Assembly: GCF_002217755.1 (NCBI RefSeq)
Contig: NZ_BCFL01000022.1
Coordinates: 186,001 to 250,000, forward strand
DNA length: 64,000 nt
Direction of reading: 5' to 3'
From: Streptomyces hyaluromycini
GTDB lineage: Bacteria; Actinomycetota; Actinomycetes; Streptomycetales; Streptomycetaceae
Below are positions 7,922 through 17,051 of the stretch, in pieces. Made by a program: the position numbers and the translations under genes. The notes under the pieces were generated by a model, which saw only the letters and a list, made by a program, of their open reading frames with translations, did not search any database and had not been told where the DNA came from. Numbering within the stretch: position 1 is the first letter of the stretch; every line of letters starts with the position of its first letter.

Positions 7922-9988
7922 ATGTGGGACGACGCGTTTCCTAGTTTCCTGATCGGGCTGAGGGAAGGTCTCGAGGCCGGGCTGATCGTCTCGATCCTCG
8001 TCGCCACGCTGGTGCGGGCCGGGGTCAGGAACCGGCTGTCGCAGGTGTGGACGGGTGTGCTGGCCGCGATCGCGCTGGCGATGAGCTTCGGCGCGGTCCT
8101 CACCTTCACCGCCGCCTCCCTCTCCGCGACCGCTCAGGAGGCCTTCGGCGGCACCCTCAGCGTGATCGCGGTCGCCTTCGTCACCGCGATGGTCTTCTGG
8201 ATGCGCCGCTCGGCCCGCAGCCTCGCCGGCGAGATCAAGGAGAAGGTCACCGGTGCCCTGGCCATGGGCTCCGGCGTGCTGATCCTGACCTCGTTCCTCG
8301 CGGTCGGCCGCGAGGGCCTGGAGACCGCGCTGTTCCTGTGGACCACCGCCCGGGCGGCCGGCGAGTCCGCGGGCCCCCTGGCCGGCGCCGGGATCGGCCT
8401 GGTCCTGGCGGCCGGTCTGTGCTGGGGCCTGTACCGACGCGTGCTGAAGATCAACCTCACGAGGTTCTTCACCTACACGGGCGCCGTCCTGATCGTGATC
8501 GCGGCCGGCGTCCTCGGCTACGGACTGCGCGACCTCCAGGAGGGCGGCGTCCTCCCGGGCAACACGGCCTACGCCGTCGACCTCAGCAGCCACATCGACG
8601 CGGGCTCCTGGTACAGCACCCTGCTCCAGGGCGTCCTCAACATCACGCCGACGATGACCTGGCTGCAGGTCATCGGGTACCTCGGCTATCTGGCCGTCGT
8701 CATGACGCTGTTCGTACGCGGAGTGCGGACGTCCGCACCGAAGCCGGCCGCCGAGCGGAAAGCGCCGACCGCCACCGCAGACCGGGCGGAGCCGGAACCG
8801 GGCCCGAAGCCCGCCGGGGGGCCGTGGCGTCGGCCCGCCTGGGTCGTGCCCGTCGCCGTGGTCGCCGTCCCCGCCGTGGTCGCCGGGCTCGTCGTCGCCT
8901 TCGCCCGGCCCAAGCCGAGCGGCGGGCAGACCGTCGCCGTCTCCGAGACCGAGTGCGGAAAGGGCTTCACCGCACCGAAGCCTGGCCGGCAGACCTTCCA
9001 GATGCAGAACACCGGCAGCAGGACCTCCGAGGTGTACCTGATCGACCCGGGCACCAACGCGGTCTACGGCGAGGTCGAGGGCCTCGCCCCCGGCACCACC
9101 CGCGATCTGGTCGCCACGGTGGCCGGCGGCACCTACGCCTGGCGCTGTGTCCCCTCCAGCGGCAAGGCGGTCACCTCGCAGTCCGTCACCGTCAGCGGCG
9201 GCGGAGGCAGCACCAAGGCGGTCGTACCGGTCTCCGAGAACGACCTGGCGGCACCGCTGACGGCGTACAAGGCGTACGTCGAGCAGGGCCTGGCCACCCT
9301 CGTCACGCAGGCCCGCACGCTCGACGCCGACATCGCGGGCAACCACCTCGCCAAGGCCCGCACCGACTGGCTGACCGCCCACCTCACCTACTCCTCCCTC
9401 GGCGCCGCCTACGGCACCTTCGAGGACTTCGACAAGAAGATCAACGGCCGCGCCGACGGCCTCCCCGGCGGGGTCGCCGACCAGGACTTCGCCGGGTTCC
9501 ACCGGGTCGAGTACGGGCTGTGGCACGCGCAGACCGCCGGGCAGCTGAAGGCTCCGGCCCAGGCGCTCGTCGACGCGGCGACCGGGCTCCAGAAGGCGTT
9601 CCCCGCCCAGGACTTCGACCCCGGCGACCTGCCGCTGCGCGCCCACGAGATCCTGGAGAACACCCTCCAGTTCGAGCTGACCGCCGACACCGACGAGGGC
9701 AGCGGCACCAACCTCGCCACCGCGAACGCCAACCTCGCCGGCACCGGCGAGCTGCTGACCGTACTGCGGCCGCTGCTGGCCACCCGCGCGCCCAAGCTGC
9801 TGCCGACCGTCGACGCGGACATCGCCCGCCTGCAGAAGCTCCTGGACGCCGAGCATCAGGGCGCGAGCTGGACCCCGGTCGAGCAGCTCGACACCGTCAC
9901 CCGGCAGCGGATCGCCGGCGCCACCGGACAGCTCCTGGAGGACCTCGCCCCGGTGCCGGACCTCCTGGAGATCAGGAAGTCCGCCTGA
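7922..9988 (+). CDS. efeU: EfeU-EfeO fusion: FTR1-type ferrous/ferric iron permease joined to a cupredoxin-M75 protein
   Basis: A single 688-residue frame. Residues 1-270 are an FTR1/EfeU permease with seven helices and the two iron-handling motifs REGLE at 14-18 and 130-134. A charged linker and a further membrane helix (about 306-329) follow. Next comes an EfeO-like exported part: a cupredoxin domain (about 340-425) and an M75 imelysin-like domain with HRVE (H527xxE530). In E. coli EfeU and EfeO are separate proteins of the EfeUOB iron importer. Here the fusion tethers the periplasmic-type iron binder to the permease, which suits a Gram-positive cell. The efeB gene overlaps the stop (TGATG at 9986-9990). 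Confidence 0.9.
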   Translation: MWDDAFPSFLIGLREGLEAGLIVSILVATLVRAGVRNRLSQVWTGVLAAIALAMSFGAVLTFTAASLSATAQEAFGGTLSVIAVAFVTAMVFWMRRSARSLAGEIKEKVTGALAMGSGVLILTSFLAVGREGLETALFLWTTARAAGESAGPLAGAGIGLVLAAGLCWGLYRRVLKINLTRFFTYTGAVLIVIAAGVLGYGLRDLQEGGVLPGNTAYAVDLSSHIDAGSWYSTLLQGVLNITPTMTWLQVIGYLGYLAVVMTLFVRGVRTSAPKPAAERKAPTATADRAEPEPGPKPAGGPWRRPAWVVPVAVVAVPAVVAGLVVAFARPKPSGGQTVAVSETECGKGFTAPKPGRQTFQMQNTGSRTSEVYLIDPGTNAVYGEVEGLAPGTTRDLVATVAGGTYAWRCVPSSGKAVTSQSVTVSGGGGSTKAVVPVSENDLAAPLTAYKAYVEQGLATLVTQARTLDADIAGNHLAKARTDWLTAHLTYSSLGAAYGTFEDFDKKINGRADGLPGGVADQDFAGFHRVEYGLWHAQTAGQLKAPAQALVDAATGLQKAFPAQDFDPGDLPLRAHEILENTLQFELTADTDEGSGTNLATANANLAGTGELLTVLRPLLATRAPKLLPTVDADIARLQKLLDAEHQGASWTPVEQLDTVTRQRIAGATGQLLEDLAPVPDLLEIRKSA

Positions 9989-11307
9989 TGAACCCCGCAG
10001 AGCACCCGCACCCGTACGACGAAGGGAACCCTCCGATGTCCGCTGCCGACACCCCGTCCTGCCCGATGGGCACGGGCCGCCGCTCCTTCGTGCGGACCGC
10101 GCTGGGCGCCGGGGCCGCGGGCGCGGTCCTGGCCGGCGGCGGCTTCGCGCTGAGCCAGGCCGGCGGCACCGTCGAGGCCCAGGCCGCCGACGCGACCGGC
10201 ACCACCAAGGTCCCCTTCCACGGCACCCACCAGGCCGGCATCCTCACCCCGGCCCCGGCCGCCGCCACCTTCGTCTCCCTCGACGTCATCGCCGACGACC
10301 GGCAGGGGCTCACCGACCTGCTGAAGACGATCACCGAGCGGGCCCGCTTCCTCACCTCCGGCGGCACCCCCGAGGACCTCGGTGTCGGCGCGCCGCCCGC
10401 CGACAACGGCATCCTCGGCCCCGAGGTCCCCTCCGACGCGCTCACCGTCACCGTCGGCGTCGGCGCCTCCCTGTTCGACGACCGCTACGGCCTCGCCAAG
10501 GCCCGCCCGGCCCGGCTGACCCCGATGCGGACCTTCCCGAACGACAACCTCAACGCGGCCGAGTGCCACGGCGACCTCTCCCTCCAGATCTGCGCCGACA
10601 GCACGGACACCGTGCTGCACGCCCTGCGCGACATCGCCAAGCACACCCGCGGCGCCATGCAGATCAAGTGGCGGATCGACGGCTTCCAGAACGCCCCCCG
10701 GCCGACCGGAGCCCAGCGCAACCTGCTCGGCTTCAAGGACGGCATCGCCAATCCGGACGTCACCTCGGCCCGCGAGACCGACCGGCTGATCTGGGTCGGG
10801 GAGGGCCAGGGCGAACCGGCCTGGACGACGGGCGGCAGCTACCAGGTGATCCGGATCATCCGGATGCTCGTCGAGTTCTGGGACCGGGTCTCGCTGAGCG
10901 AGCAGGAGCTGATGTTCGGCCGCCGCAAGGACACCGGCGCCCCCCTGGACGGTGCCAAGGAGGCCGACATCCCCCACTACGCCCAGGATCCTGAGGGCAA
11001 TGCGATCCCGCTGGACGCCCACATCCGGCTCGCCAACCCGCGCACCTCCAAGACCGACAGCACCCGCATCCTGCGCCGCGGCTACAACTACGACCGGGGC
11101 GTCGACAGCGTCGGCAACCTCGACATGGGCCTGGCCTTCTGCTGCTACAACCAGGACGTCAAGCGGCAGTTCGAGGCCACCCAGACCCGGCTGATCGACG
11201 AGCCCCTCGTCGACTACATCTCCCCGACCGGCGGCGGCTACTTCTTCGCCCTCCCGGGCGTGAAGAACACCAAGGACTGGCTGGGGAGCGGACTGCTGGG
11301 GGCCTGA
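9988..11307 (+). CDS. efeB: EfeB: Tat-exported Dyp-type heme peroxidase of the iron uptake system
   Basis: About 439 residues. A twin-arginine signal, GRRSFVRTALG (R31R32), is followed by a long Ala/Gly-rich hydrophobic stretch, so the protein should be exported folded with heme. The Dyp family GxxDG motif is present as GFKDG (G248-G252), and a proximal-histidine region is visible around DAHIRLANPR. EfeB oxidises ferrous iron or releases iron from heme for the EfeUO importer. ATG 9988 overlaps the efeU stop, giving translational coupling. ATG 10036, with GAAGGGA upstream, is an alternative start that keeps the Tat motif. Confidence 0.92.
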   Translation: MNPAEHPHPYDEGNPPMSAADTPSCPMGTGRRSFVRTALGAGAAGAVLAGGGFALSQAGGTVEAQAADATGTTKVPFHGTHQAGILTPAPAAATFVSLDVIADDRQGLTDLLKTITERARFLTSGGTPEDLGVGAPPADNGILGPEVPSDALTVTVGVGASLFDDRYGLAKARPARLTPMRTFPNDNLNAAECHGDLSLQICADSTDTVLHALRDIAKHTRGAMQIKWRIDGFQNAPRPTGAQRNLLGFKDGIANPDVTSARETDRLIWVGEGQGEPAWTTGGSYQVIRIIRMLVEFWDRVSLSEQELMFGRRKDTGAPLDGAKEADIPHYAQDPEGNAIPLDAHIRLANPRTSKTDSTRILRRGYNYDRGVDSVGNLDMGLAFCCYNQDVKRQFEATQTRLIDEPLVDYISPTGGGYFFALPGVKNTKDWLGSGLLGA

Positions 11308-11314
11308 CCACCGG

Positions 11315-11358
11315 ACAGGCCTTTACCTTCTCATGGCATTCTCTTGGTGAAGGCCTGT
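11315..11358 (+). terminator. Hairpin terminator after efeB
   Basis: ACAGGCCTTTACC (11315-11327) pairs with GGTGAAGGCCTGT (11346-11358) with one wobble pair and an 18-base loop. It starts seven bases after the efeB stop. No T-run follows, which is usual for Streptomyces terminators. Confidence 0.6.
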
Positions 11359-11455
11359 CGCGGGCCTTGCTGCGAACGATGTGCAAGTACGGGAGGATGG
11401 CACAAGGCTGCCCATGGCAGCTGCCCATCGCTCGACCGAAGGATGTCACCTCCCG

Positions 11456-12637
11456 ATGACGGCCGCCCCTGGTTCCGCTCCGTCCCTCCCCGCCCAGGCC
11501 GAGAACAAGCGCTCGGCCTGGCGCCGTGTCCGGGGCTCCATGACCCGGCAGGAGTGGATCAGGGTCGGCGGGATGGCCGGCTTCGTGCTCGCGCTGCACG
11601 TCATCGGCTGGGGCGCGCTGGTCGGGATCATCGCCCCGCAGCACTTCAGCGTGGGCACTGCATCTGCCGGAGAATCGGCGGACTTCGGTATCGGCATCGG
11701 CGTGACCGCCTACACCCTGGGCATGCGGCACGCCTTCGACGCCGACCACATCGCGGCCATCGACAACACCACCCGCAAGCTGATGGGCGAGGGGCAGCGC
11801 CCGCTGTCGGTCGGCTTCTGGTTCTCCCTCGGCCACTCCAGCATCGTCTTCGGCCTCTCCCTGCTGCTCTCGTTCGGCATGAAGGCCCTGGCCGGACCGG
11901 TCCAGGACGACGGATCGCACCTCCACGAGGTCACCGGCCTCATCGGAACGACGGTCTCCGGCACTTTCCTCTACCTCATCGCCGGCATCAACCTCGTCAT
12001 CCTGGCCGGCATCTGGAAGGTCTTCCGGCAGATGCGCTCCGGCGCCTACGACGAGGCCGCCCTGGAGACCCAGCTCAACAACCGCGGCTTCATGAACCGT
12101 TTCCTCGGCCGGGTCACCGGCTCGATCCGCAAGCCCTGGCAGATGTACCCGCTCGGCCTGCTGTTCGGCCTCGGCTTCGACACCGCCACCGAGATCGCCC
12201 TGCTGGTCCTCGCCGGCTCCGGCGCCGCCTCCGGCCTGCCCTGGTACGCCATCCTCACCCTGCCGGTGCTCTTCGCGGCCGGGATGTCGCTCCTGGACAC
12301 CATCGACGGCTCGTTCATGAACTTCGCCTACGAGTGGGCGTTCTCCAAGCCGGTCCGCAAGGTCTACTACAACCTCACCATCACCGGCCTGTCCGTGGCC
12401 GTCGCCCTGATCATCGGCACCGTGGAACTCCTCGGCCTCCTCGCCGACAAGATGGACCTGCACGGCTTCTTCTGGGACTGGGTCGCCGGGCTCGACCTCA
12501 ACACCGTCGGCTTCGTCATCGTCGGCCTCTTCTTCGCCACCTGGGCCATCGCCCTGCTGATCTGGAAGGCCGGCCGCATCGAGGAGAAGTGGACGGCGGG
12601 CCTGAGCCCCCGAACCGCCGAGCAGACCGAGGGCTGA
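11456..12637 (+). CDS. HoxN/HupN/NixA family nickel/cobalt permease
   Basis: About 393 residues with eight predicted membrane helices. The NiCoT signature RHAFDADHIAAIDNTTRKLM lies in helix II, LGHSSIVFGLS in helix III and LLFGLGFDTATEIALL in helix V. These define nickel/cobalt secondary transporters that supply nickel enzymes such as urease and Ni-SOD, or cobalamin synthesis. ATG 11456 follows GAAGGATG with a rather long spacing; in-frame ATG 11414 and GTG 11381 are alternatives that only lengthen the soluble N-terminus. The gene is preceded by the efe terminator and followed by dispersed repeat copy B. I found no convincing Nur box or cobalamin riboswitch in the 100 bp upstream. Confidence 0.9.
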   Translation: MTAAPGSAPSLPAQAENKRSAWRRVRGSMTRQEWIRVGGMAGFVLALHVIGWGALVGIIAPQHFSVGTASAGESADFGIGIGVTAYTLGMRHAFDADHIAAIDNTTRKLMGEGQRPLSVGFWFSLGHSSIVFGLSLLLSFGMKALAGPVQDDGSHLHEVTGLIGTTVSGTFLYLIAGINLVILAGIWKVFRQMRSGAYDEAALETQLNNRGFMNRFLGRVTGSIRKPWQMYPLGLLFGLGFDTATEIALLVLAGSGAASGLPWYAILTLPVLFAAGMSLLDTIDGSFMNFAYEWAFSKPVRKVYYNLTITGLSVAVALIIGTVELLGLLADKMDLHGFFWDWVAGLDLNTVGFVIVGLFFATWAIALLIWKAGRIEEKWTAGLSPRTAEQTEG

Positions 12638-12753
12638 GCGCTCCGCTGGAAGTGCCGCGATTCGCCGTGTGTCGACTGCGGCGCCGTCGTGGCTGGTCGC
12701 GCCCACGCGGCGGAGCCGCATATTGATACGGGCCCGCGCCCCTTCAGGGCGCT
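12638..12753. repeat. Dispersed Streptomyces palindromic repeat, copy B
   Basis: This copy is the reverse complement of the element at 17052-17144. AGCGCTCCGCTGGAAGTGCCGCG opens it, CTGCGGCGCCGTCGTGGCTGGTCGCG follows, and CGCCCCTTCAGGGCGCT closes it. In place of the CAGTTCCCCG arm it carries a different segment of about 35 bases (near 12702-12737). It fills the gap between two convergent genes. Confidence 0.7.
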
Positions 12754-12755
12754 CA

Positions 12756-13715
12756 TCAACCGCGTACCTTCAGGTCCGCCCGCCACTTGATGATCTGCTT
12801 CTCCGCGTCGCCGGTGTACGACCAGGGCGTGCGGGTGGCCCGTCGCCCCATGAGTCGCAGCAGGTCCGTGGCGAGGTCCGTGACGCCCGCCTGGCAGGCC
12901 GCGTGTGTCAGGTAGTTGAGGTCACGCAGCTCGCCCGGGGCGACCGGGGCGTCTTCGCGCTGGGCGATCCAGCGCTCCCAGGTGCGCCGGACGTCGCTGA
13001 CCGCGCCGTCGTGCTTCCAGTGCTGGCTGAGTGCGACCGCGTTCTGCTGGCCCTGGGCCGCGTCCAGGGCGTACCGGAACTCCTCGACGCGGGCGTACTG
13101 CACCAGGACGGGCAGTGCGCAGCCCGGCGGGGCGACCCCGGCCGCGTCCCGGGCGAAGTCGTACATCAGGCCGTGCGTGCCGTGCCAGCGGGCGGAGTAG
13201 TAGTGGAGCACCTGGAGGTGGCCCTCCACGTTGTACGGGTCGCGCCGGTGCAACTCGTCCCACCAGCGGGCGAGTTCCTGCCGGCGCACCCCGGTGGGAT
13301 ACAGCCGGGCCACCGAGATCAGGGAGACCCAGGGGGTCGGGTCCGGCGGGTACGCCTCGGCGGCCGCCAGGCAGGCCAGCACGGCGGTGTCGATCCTGGA
13401 CCGGTCGATCGGGACGCCCCGGCCCGCCGAGATGGCCAGGGTGAAGGCCCGGGCCGTCTCGGTCGCCGCGCGCAGCACCAGCGCGTCGGCGCCGTGCGGC
13501 TCGGCGGCCAGCCAGGACTCCGCCGTCGAGTTGCCCGCGCAGGCCTGCGCCAGCAGCCGTACCCGGTGTCCCCGGACCAGCCAGTCCGGGCCGGTGGCCC
13601 GCAGCAGGTCCCTAAGGCCCTGCCAGCGGCCGATGACGATGTCCTGTCGGGCCGAGGTGAGGGACTCGTCCCCGCAGTCCGGGTCGAAGTCGGGGGCGAA
13701 GCGGTCGCGCGCCAT
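12756..13715 (-). CDS. Conserved hypothetical protein, helical repeat-like
   Basis: A 319-residue soluble protein that I do not recognise beyond a Streptomyces-type hypothetical. It is rich in Ala, Arg, Trp and Leu, with successive amphipathic helices suggesting a TPR-like alpha-solenoid. Tryptophans occur in WQGLRDLL, WWDELHRRDP and HYYSARWHGT. No catalytic motif, signal peptide or membrane segment is seen. The start has a good AGGAG site and lies 12 bases after the APC permease stop, so the two probably share a transcript. Function unknown. Confidence 0.7.
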   Translation of the reverse strand: MARDRFAPDFDPDCGDESLTSARQDIVIGRWQGLRDLLRATGPDWLVRGHRVRLLAQACAGNSTAESWLAAEPHGADALVLRAATETARAFTLAISAGRGVPIDRSRIDTAVLACLAAAEAYPPDPTPWVSLISVARLYPTGVRRQELARWWDELHRRDPYNVEGHLQVLHYYSARWHGTHGLMYDFARDAAGVAPPGCALPVLVQYARVEEFRYALDAAQGQQNAVALSQHWKHDGAVSDVRRTWERWIAQREDAPVAPGELRDLNYLTHAACQAGVTDLATDLLRLMGRRATRTPWSYTGDAEKQIIKWRADLKVRG

Positions 13716-13727
13716 CGGACTCCTGCC

Positions 13728-15200
13728 TCAGAAATCCGTGGGGAGGCCTTCGTAAGCCCGGGCATGTTCGCTGACGTGTTCGTCGGGGACGTAGTCGGCC
13801 TCGACCGTGCGGGTGGCGTCCAGCCTGGCCGGCCGGTAGTAGTCGCTGCCCTGCTTCCAGTACCAGAGCATCGGGATCAGGCCGACGGCCAGGCCGCCGA
13901 TGCCGATCGCGATCGCCGCGCTGCTCAGCTCGCCCAGCGACTCCACGAAGATCCAGAACATGAACAGCGCGCCGCACAGCGGCCACAGCCCGCCGAGCAG
14001 GAAGTTGCCCGCCGACTTGAACAGCATCTTGCGGTAGGCCACCACCACCGCGAGGCCGGCGAGCCCGTAGTAGACGGCGATCTGGAGGCCGATGGCCGAG
14101 ATGGCGTCGGAGAGGATCTCACCCACCGAACCCAGCGCGTTGGAGGCGATGAACATCGCCAGCGCCACTCCGCCGACCACGGCGATCGCCACGTGCGGGG
14201 TGTTCCAGGTGCGGTGCACCTTGCCCAGCGCGGCCGGCATCGTACGGTCCCGGCCCATCGCGAACAGCGAGCGGGTGACCTGGATGAGGGTCGTCTCCAG
14301 GGTGGCGATGGTGGACAGCATCACGGCGACGATGAGCAGCTTGCCGCCCCAGCCCGGCCAGATCTCCTCGCCCAGCACGCCAAGGACGTTGGCGTCGTTC
14401 GCCGCGATCTGGTCCGCGGACAGGATGACGTTCACGGCGATGGTGAACACCTCGAACAGGGCGAAGACGATGCCGACGCCGATCAGGCCGGCAAGTCCGG
14501 TCGTACGGCGGGAGTTGCGGGTCTCCTCGCTGAGGTTGCTGGTGACGTCCCAGCCCCAGTAGTAGAAGGCGGCGATCAGCGCGCCCGAGGCGAAGCCGGA
14601 GACGCCGTCGAAGTGGGAGAAGCCGAGCCAGGACCAGTCGAAGGTGCGGGCCGTGCCGGTGTGGAAGAGGGCCAGCACCACGAAGAGCAGCAGGATCGCC
14701 AGCTCGATGCCGGACATCAGCAGCTGGGCGCGCACGGTGAGGCGGGCGCCGCCGAGCACCACCACCAGCATGACCAGGAACCAGGCGGCCCCGACCACCG
14801 TCGACAGCGCCACGTTGTCGGCGAGGCCCGAGTCGAACAGGGACAGCGTCATCGACCCGGCGGGCAGTGAGCCGGCCACCATGAAGATGGTCGCGGACAC
14901 CACCAGCGCCCAGCCGCTGATGAAGCCGAGGAAGGGGTGCAGGGTGCGGCCGACCCAGGAGTAGCTCGCGCCCGCGTTCACGTCGATACGGCCCAGGTAG
15001 CTGAAGGCGAGCGCGATGCCCAGCATCGGTATCGCACACCACAGCAGGGCGGCCGGACTGGCCAGGCCCACCGCCCCGACCAGCACCGCGGTGGTCGCGG
15101 CCAGCGAGTACGCCGGTGCGCTGCCCGCGATGGCCATGACCACCGTGTCGAACGTGCCGAGGGCGTTGGCCTGCAGCCCTCTGCCCCTGTTGTTGCTCAT
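13728..15200 (-). CDS. APC family amino acid/polyamine permease
   Basis: A 490-residue permease with about twelve membrane helices. The N-terminal segment GTFDTVVMAIAGSAPAYSLAATTA matches the unwound helix I region of the amino acid-polyamine-organocation superfamily, and NAGASYSWVGRTLHPFLGFISGW is the following conserved loop and helix. The substrate is not determinable. A hydrophilic tail of about 40 residues ends the protein. ATG 15200 was chosen because the family sequence begins here. The leader is about 185 nt from the promoter at 15393-15420, and a hypothetical gene follows in the same operon. Confidence 0.88.
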   Translation of the reverse strand: MSNNRGRGLQANALGTFDTVVMAIAGSAPAYSLAATTAVLVGAVGLASPAALLWCAIPMLGIALAFSYLGRIDVNAGASYSWVGRTLHPFLGFISGWALVVSATIFMVAGSLPAGSMTLSLFDSGLADNVALSTVVGAAWFLVMLVVVLGGARLTVRAQLLMSGIELAILLLFVVLALFHTGTARTFDWSWLGFSHFDGVSGFASGALIAAFYYWGWDVTSNLSEETRNSRRTTGLAGLIGVGIVFALFEVFTIAVNVILSADQIAANDANVLGVLGEEIWPGWGGKLLIVAVMLSTIATLETTLIQVTRSLFAMGRDRTMPAALGKVHRTWNTPHVAIAVVGGVALAMFIASNALGSVGEILSDAISAIGLQIAVYYGLAGLAVVVAYRKMLFKSAGNFLLGGLWPLCGALFMFWIFVESLGELSSAAIAIGIGGLAVGLIPMLWYWKQGSDYYRPARLDATRTVEADYVPDEHVSEHARAYEGLPTDF

Positions 15201-15370
15201 AGGTTGTGCTGCTTTCCGGTCGTGCACGGCGCACAGGAGTGCAGGCCCGCGGCGGTACGGGTGGGGGGTGCGCGACCGTCCTCGGACCCGGTGAGGGATG
15301 GCCTCGGGGCAGGGGCCGGCCAGGAGAAGAAAGGGGTGGTGAAGGCCGCATGCCGAGAGTCGGCGGACGG

Positions 15371-15420
15371 TCACACCGCGTGTGTGGGTGTGACTATAGC
15401 GGCCCTCTTTGACCTTTCAA
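15371..15420 (-). promoter_or_regulatory. Promoter and operator-like dyad for the APC permease operon
   Basis: On the minus strand, TTGAAA (15420-15415), a 16-base spacer and TATAGT (15398-15393) form a good sigma-70/HrdB-type promoter. Directly downstream, where transcription should start, TCACACC (15371-15377) and GGTGTGA (15387-15393) form a perfect dyad with a 9-base spacer. The dyad touches the -10 box, so a bound repressor would block initiation. Confidence 0.6.
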
Positions 15421-15496
15421 GCTGACCGACCGGTAATCACATATGCCACTTGGGGAGCCCAACCCTCACACCGGAAGCAGTGGTTCCTGAAGTCCC

Positions 15497-16900
15497 TCAG
15501 TCCTCCAGCCGGTCGAGCTGCCGCAGTTTGTTGGTGGCGTCGAGGGCTGCGACCTTGTAAGACTCCGCGAGCGTCGGGTAGTTGAACACCGCGTCCACCA
15601 AGTAGTCGACCGTGCCACCGCAGCCCATCACCGACTGACCGATATGGATCAGTTCTGTCGCTCCGGTACCGAAGCAGTGCACACCGAGCAACCGCCGGTC
15701 CTCGGTGGAGACCAGGAGCTTGAGCATGCCGTGCGAGTCGCCGATGATCTGGCCCCGGGCCAGCTCCCGGTAGCGGGCCACCCCGACCTCGAACGGCACG
15801 CAGTCCTCGGTGAGCTGGTCCTCGGTCCGGCCGACGAAGCTGATCTCCGGGATGGTGTAGATGCCGATGGGCTGGAGGTTGTCCATCTGCCCGACCGGCT
15901 CCCCGCAGGCGTGGTACGCGGCGACCCGGCCCTGTTCCATCGAGGTCGCGGCGAGCGCCGGGAAGCCGATGACGTCACCGACGGCGTAGATGTGCGGCAC
16001 CTCGGTGCGGAAGTGCTCGTCCACCGTGATCCGGCCCCGCCGGTCCGCGGACAGGCCCGCCTTGTCCAGGTCGAGTCCGTCGGTGAGGCCCTGGCGGCCC
16101 GCCGAGTACATCACCGTGTCCGCCGGTATCTTCTTGCCGCTCTCCAGCACGGTCAGCGTGCCCCGGGGATGCCGCTCCACGGCGGCGACGGTCTCCCCGA
16201 ACCGGAAGGTGACGGCCAGGTCCCGCAGGTGGTACTTGAGCGACTCCACGACCTCGACGTCGCACATGTCGAGCATGGCCGCGCGCTTCTCGACCACGGT
16301 GACCTTGCTGCCGAGCGCGGCGAACATGCTGGCGTACTCCATGCCGATGACACCGGCGCCGACGATGACCATGGAGCGCGGCACCCGCTCCAGCGACAGC
16401 ACGTTGTCCGAGTCCATGATGGTGCGGCCGTCGAACTCGACGCTGTCCGGGCGGGCCGGCCGGGTGCCGGTCGCGATGATGATGTGGTCCGCGGTCAACA
16501 GCCGTTCGTTTCCGCTCGGTTCGCGCAGGGCGACGGTGTGCGGGTCGACGAACCGGCCGGTGCCGGAGCAGAGGGTGACGTGGTTGCGGGAGAGCTGGTT
16601 GCGGATGACGTCCACCTCGCGGCCGACCACGTGCTGGGTGCGCGCGGTCAGGTCGGCGACGGTGATGTCCTCCTTCAGCCGGTAGCTCTGGCCGTAGAGA
16701 TCCCGCTGGGTGAGACCGGTCAGGTAGAGGACCGCCTCGCGCAGGGTCTTCGAGGGGATGGTCCCGGTGTGGATGGACACGCCGCCGACCATGTCGGGGC
16801 TGTCGACGACGGCGACCCGGCGGCCGAGCTTGGCCGCGGCGATCGCGGCCTTCTGGCCGCCGGGTCCGGATCCGATGACAAGCATGTCGAAATCGCGCAC
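15497..16900 (-). CDS. sthA: Soluble (Si-specific) NAD(P)+ transhydrogenase
   Basis: A 467-residue flavoprotein of the pyridine nucleotide-disulfide reductase fold. The FAD site GSGPGGQKAA is near the N-terminus, the NAD(P) site is VGAGVIGMEYASMFAALG, and YAVGDVIGFPALAATSMEQGR is the second FAD contact. In the usual redox-disulfide position it reads GGVSIHTGTIPSKTLREA, with neither cysteine. That is characteristic of SthA, which moves hydride between NADPH and NAD+ without a disulfide. GTG 16900 gives the usual family length. It is transcribed alone; repeat copy C lies upstream. Confidence 0.88.
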   Translation of the reverse strand: MRDFDMLVIGSGPGGQKAAIAAAKLGRRVAVVDSPDMVGGVSIHTGTIPSKTLREAVLYLTGLTQRDLYGQSYRLKEDITVADLTARTQHVVGREVDVIRNQLSRNHVTLCSGTGRFVDPHTVALREPSGNERLLTADHIIIATGTRPARPDSVEFDGRTIMDSDNVLSLERVPRSMVIVGAGVIGMEYASMFAALGSKVTVVEKRAAMLDMCDVEVVESLKYHLRDLAVTFRFGETVAAVERHPRGTLTVLESGKKIPADTVMYSAGRQGLTDGLDLDKAGLSADRRGRITVDEHFRTEVPHIYAVGDVIGFPALAATSMEQGRVAAYHACGEPVGQMDNLQPIGIYTIPEISFVGRTEDQLTEDCVPFEVGVARYRELARGQIIGDSHGMLKLLVSTEDRRLLGVHCFGTGATELIHIGQSVMGCGGTVDYLVDAVFNYPTLAESYKVAALDATNKLRQLDRLED

Positions 16901-17051
16901 CCTGCGGAGTCTGTCAGCACGTGGCCCCGCTTCGAAAGAGTGAACGGGCAACCTCCGCGTGAAATCCGGTACGGACCAGGGCGGTTGCGCACCTCGCGGG
17001 CCCGGGCCCCGGTCGGCTAAGCGGGTCCGGCGAAGTCCGCTGCGGTTCGGC

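Noticed and set aside
11359..11455. Possible Nur box or cobalamin riboswitch upstream of the nickel/cobalt permease
   Set aside because: TTGC and GCAA half sites are present (near 11367 and 11383) but 12 bases apart rather than the spacing of the Nur consensus. The leader is too short for a cobalamin riboswitch.
15497..16900. Loss of the redox cysteines as evidence that the flavoprotein is inactive
   Set aside because: GTIPSK without the disulfide is the normal state in SthA-type transhydrogenases, so this is not a defect.
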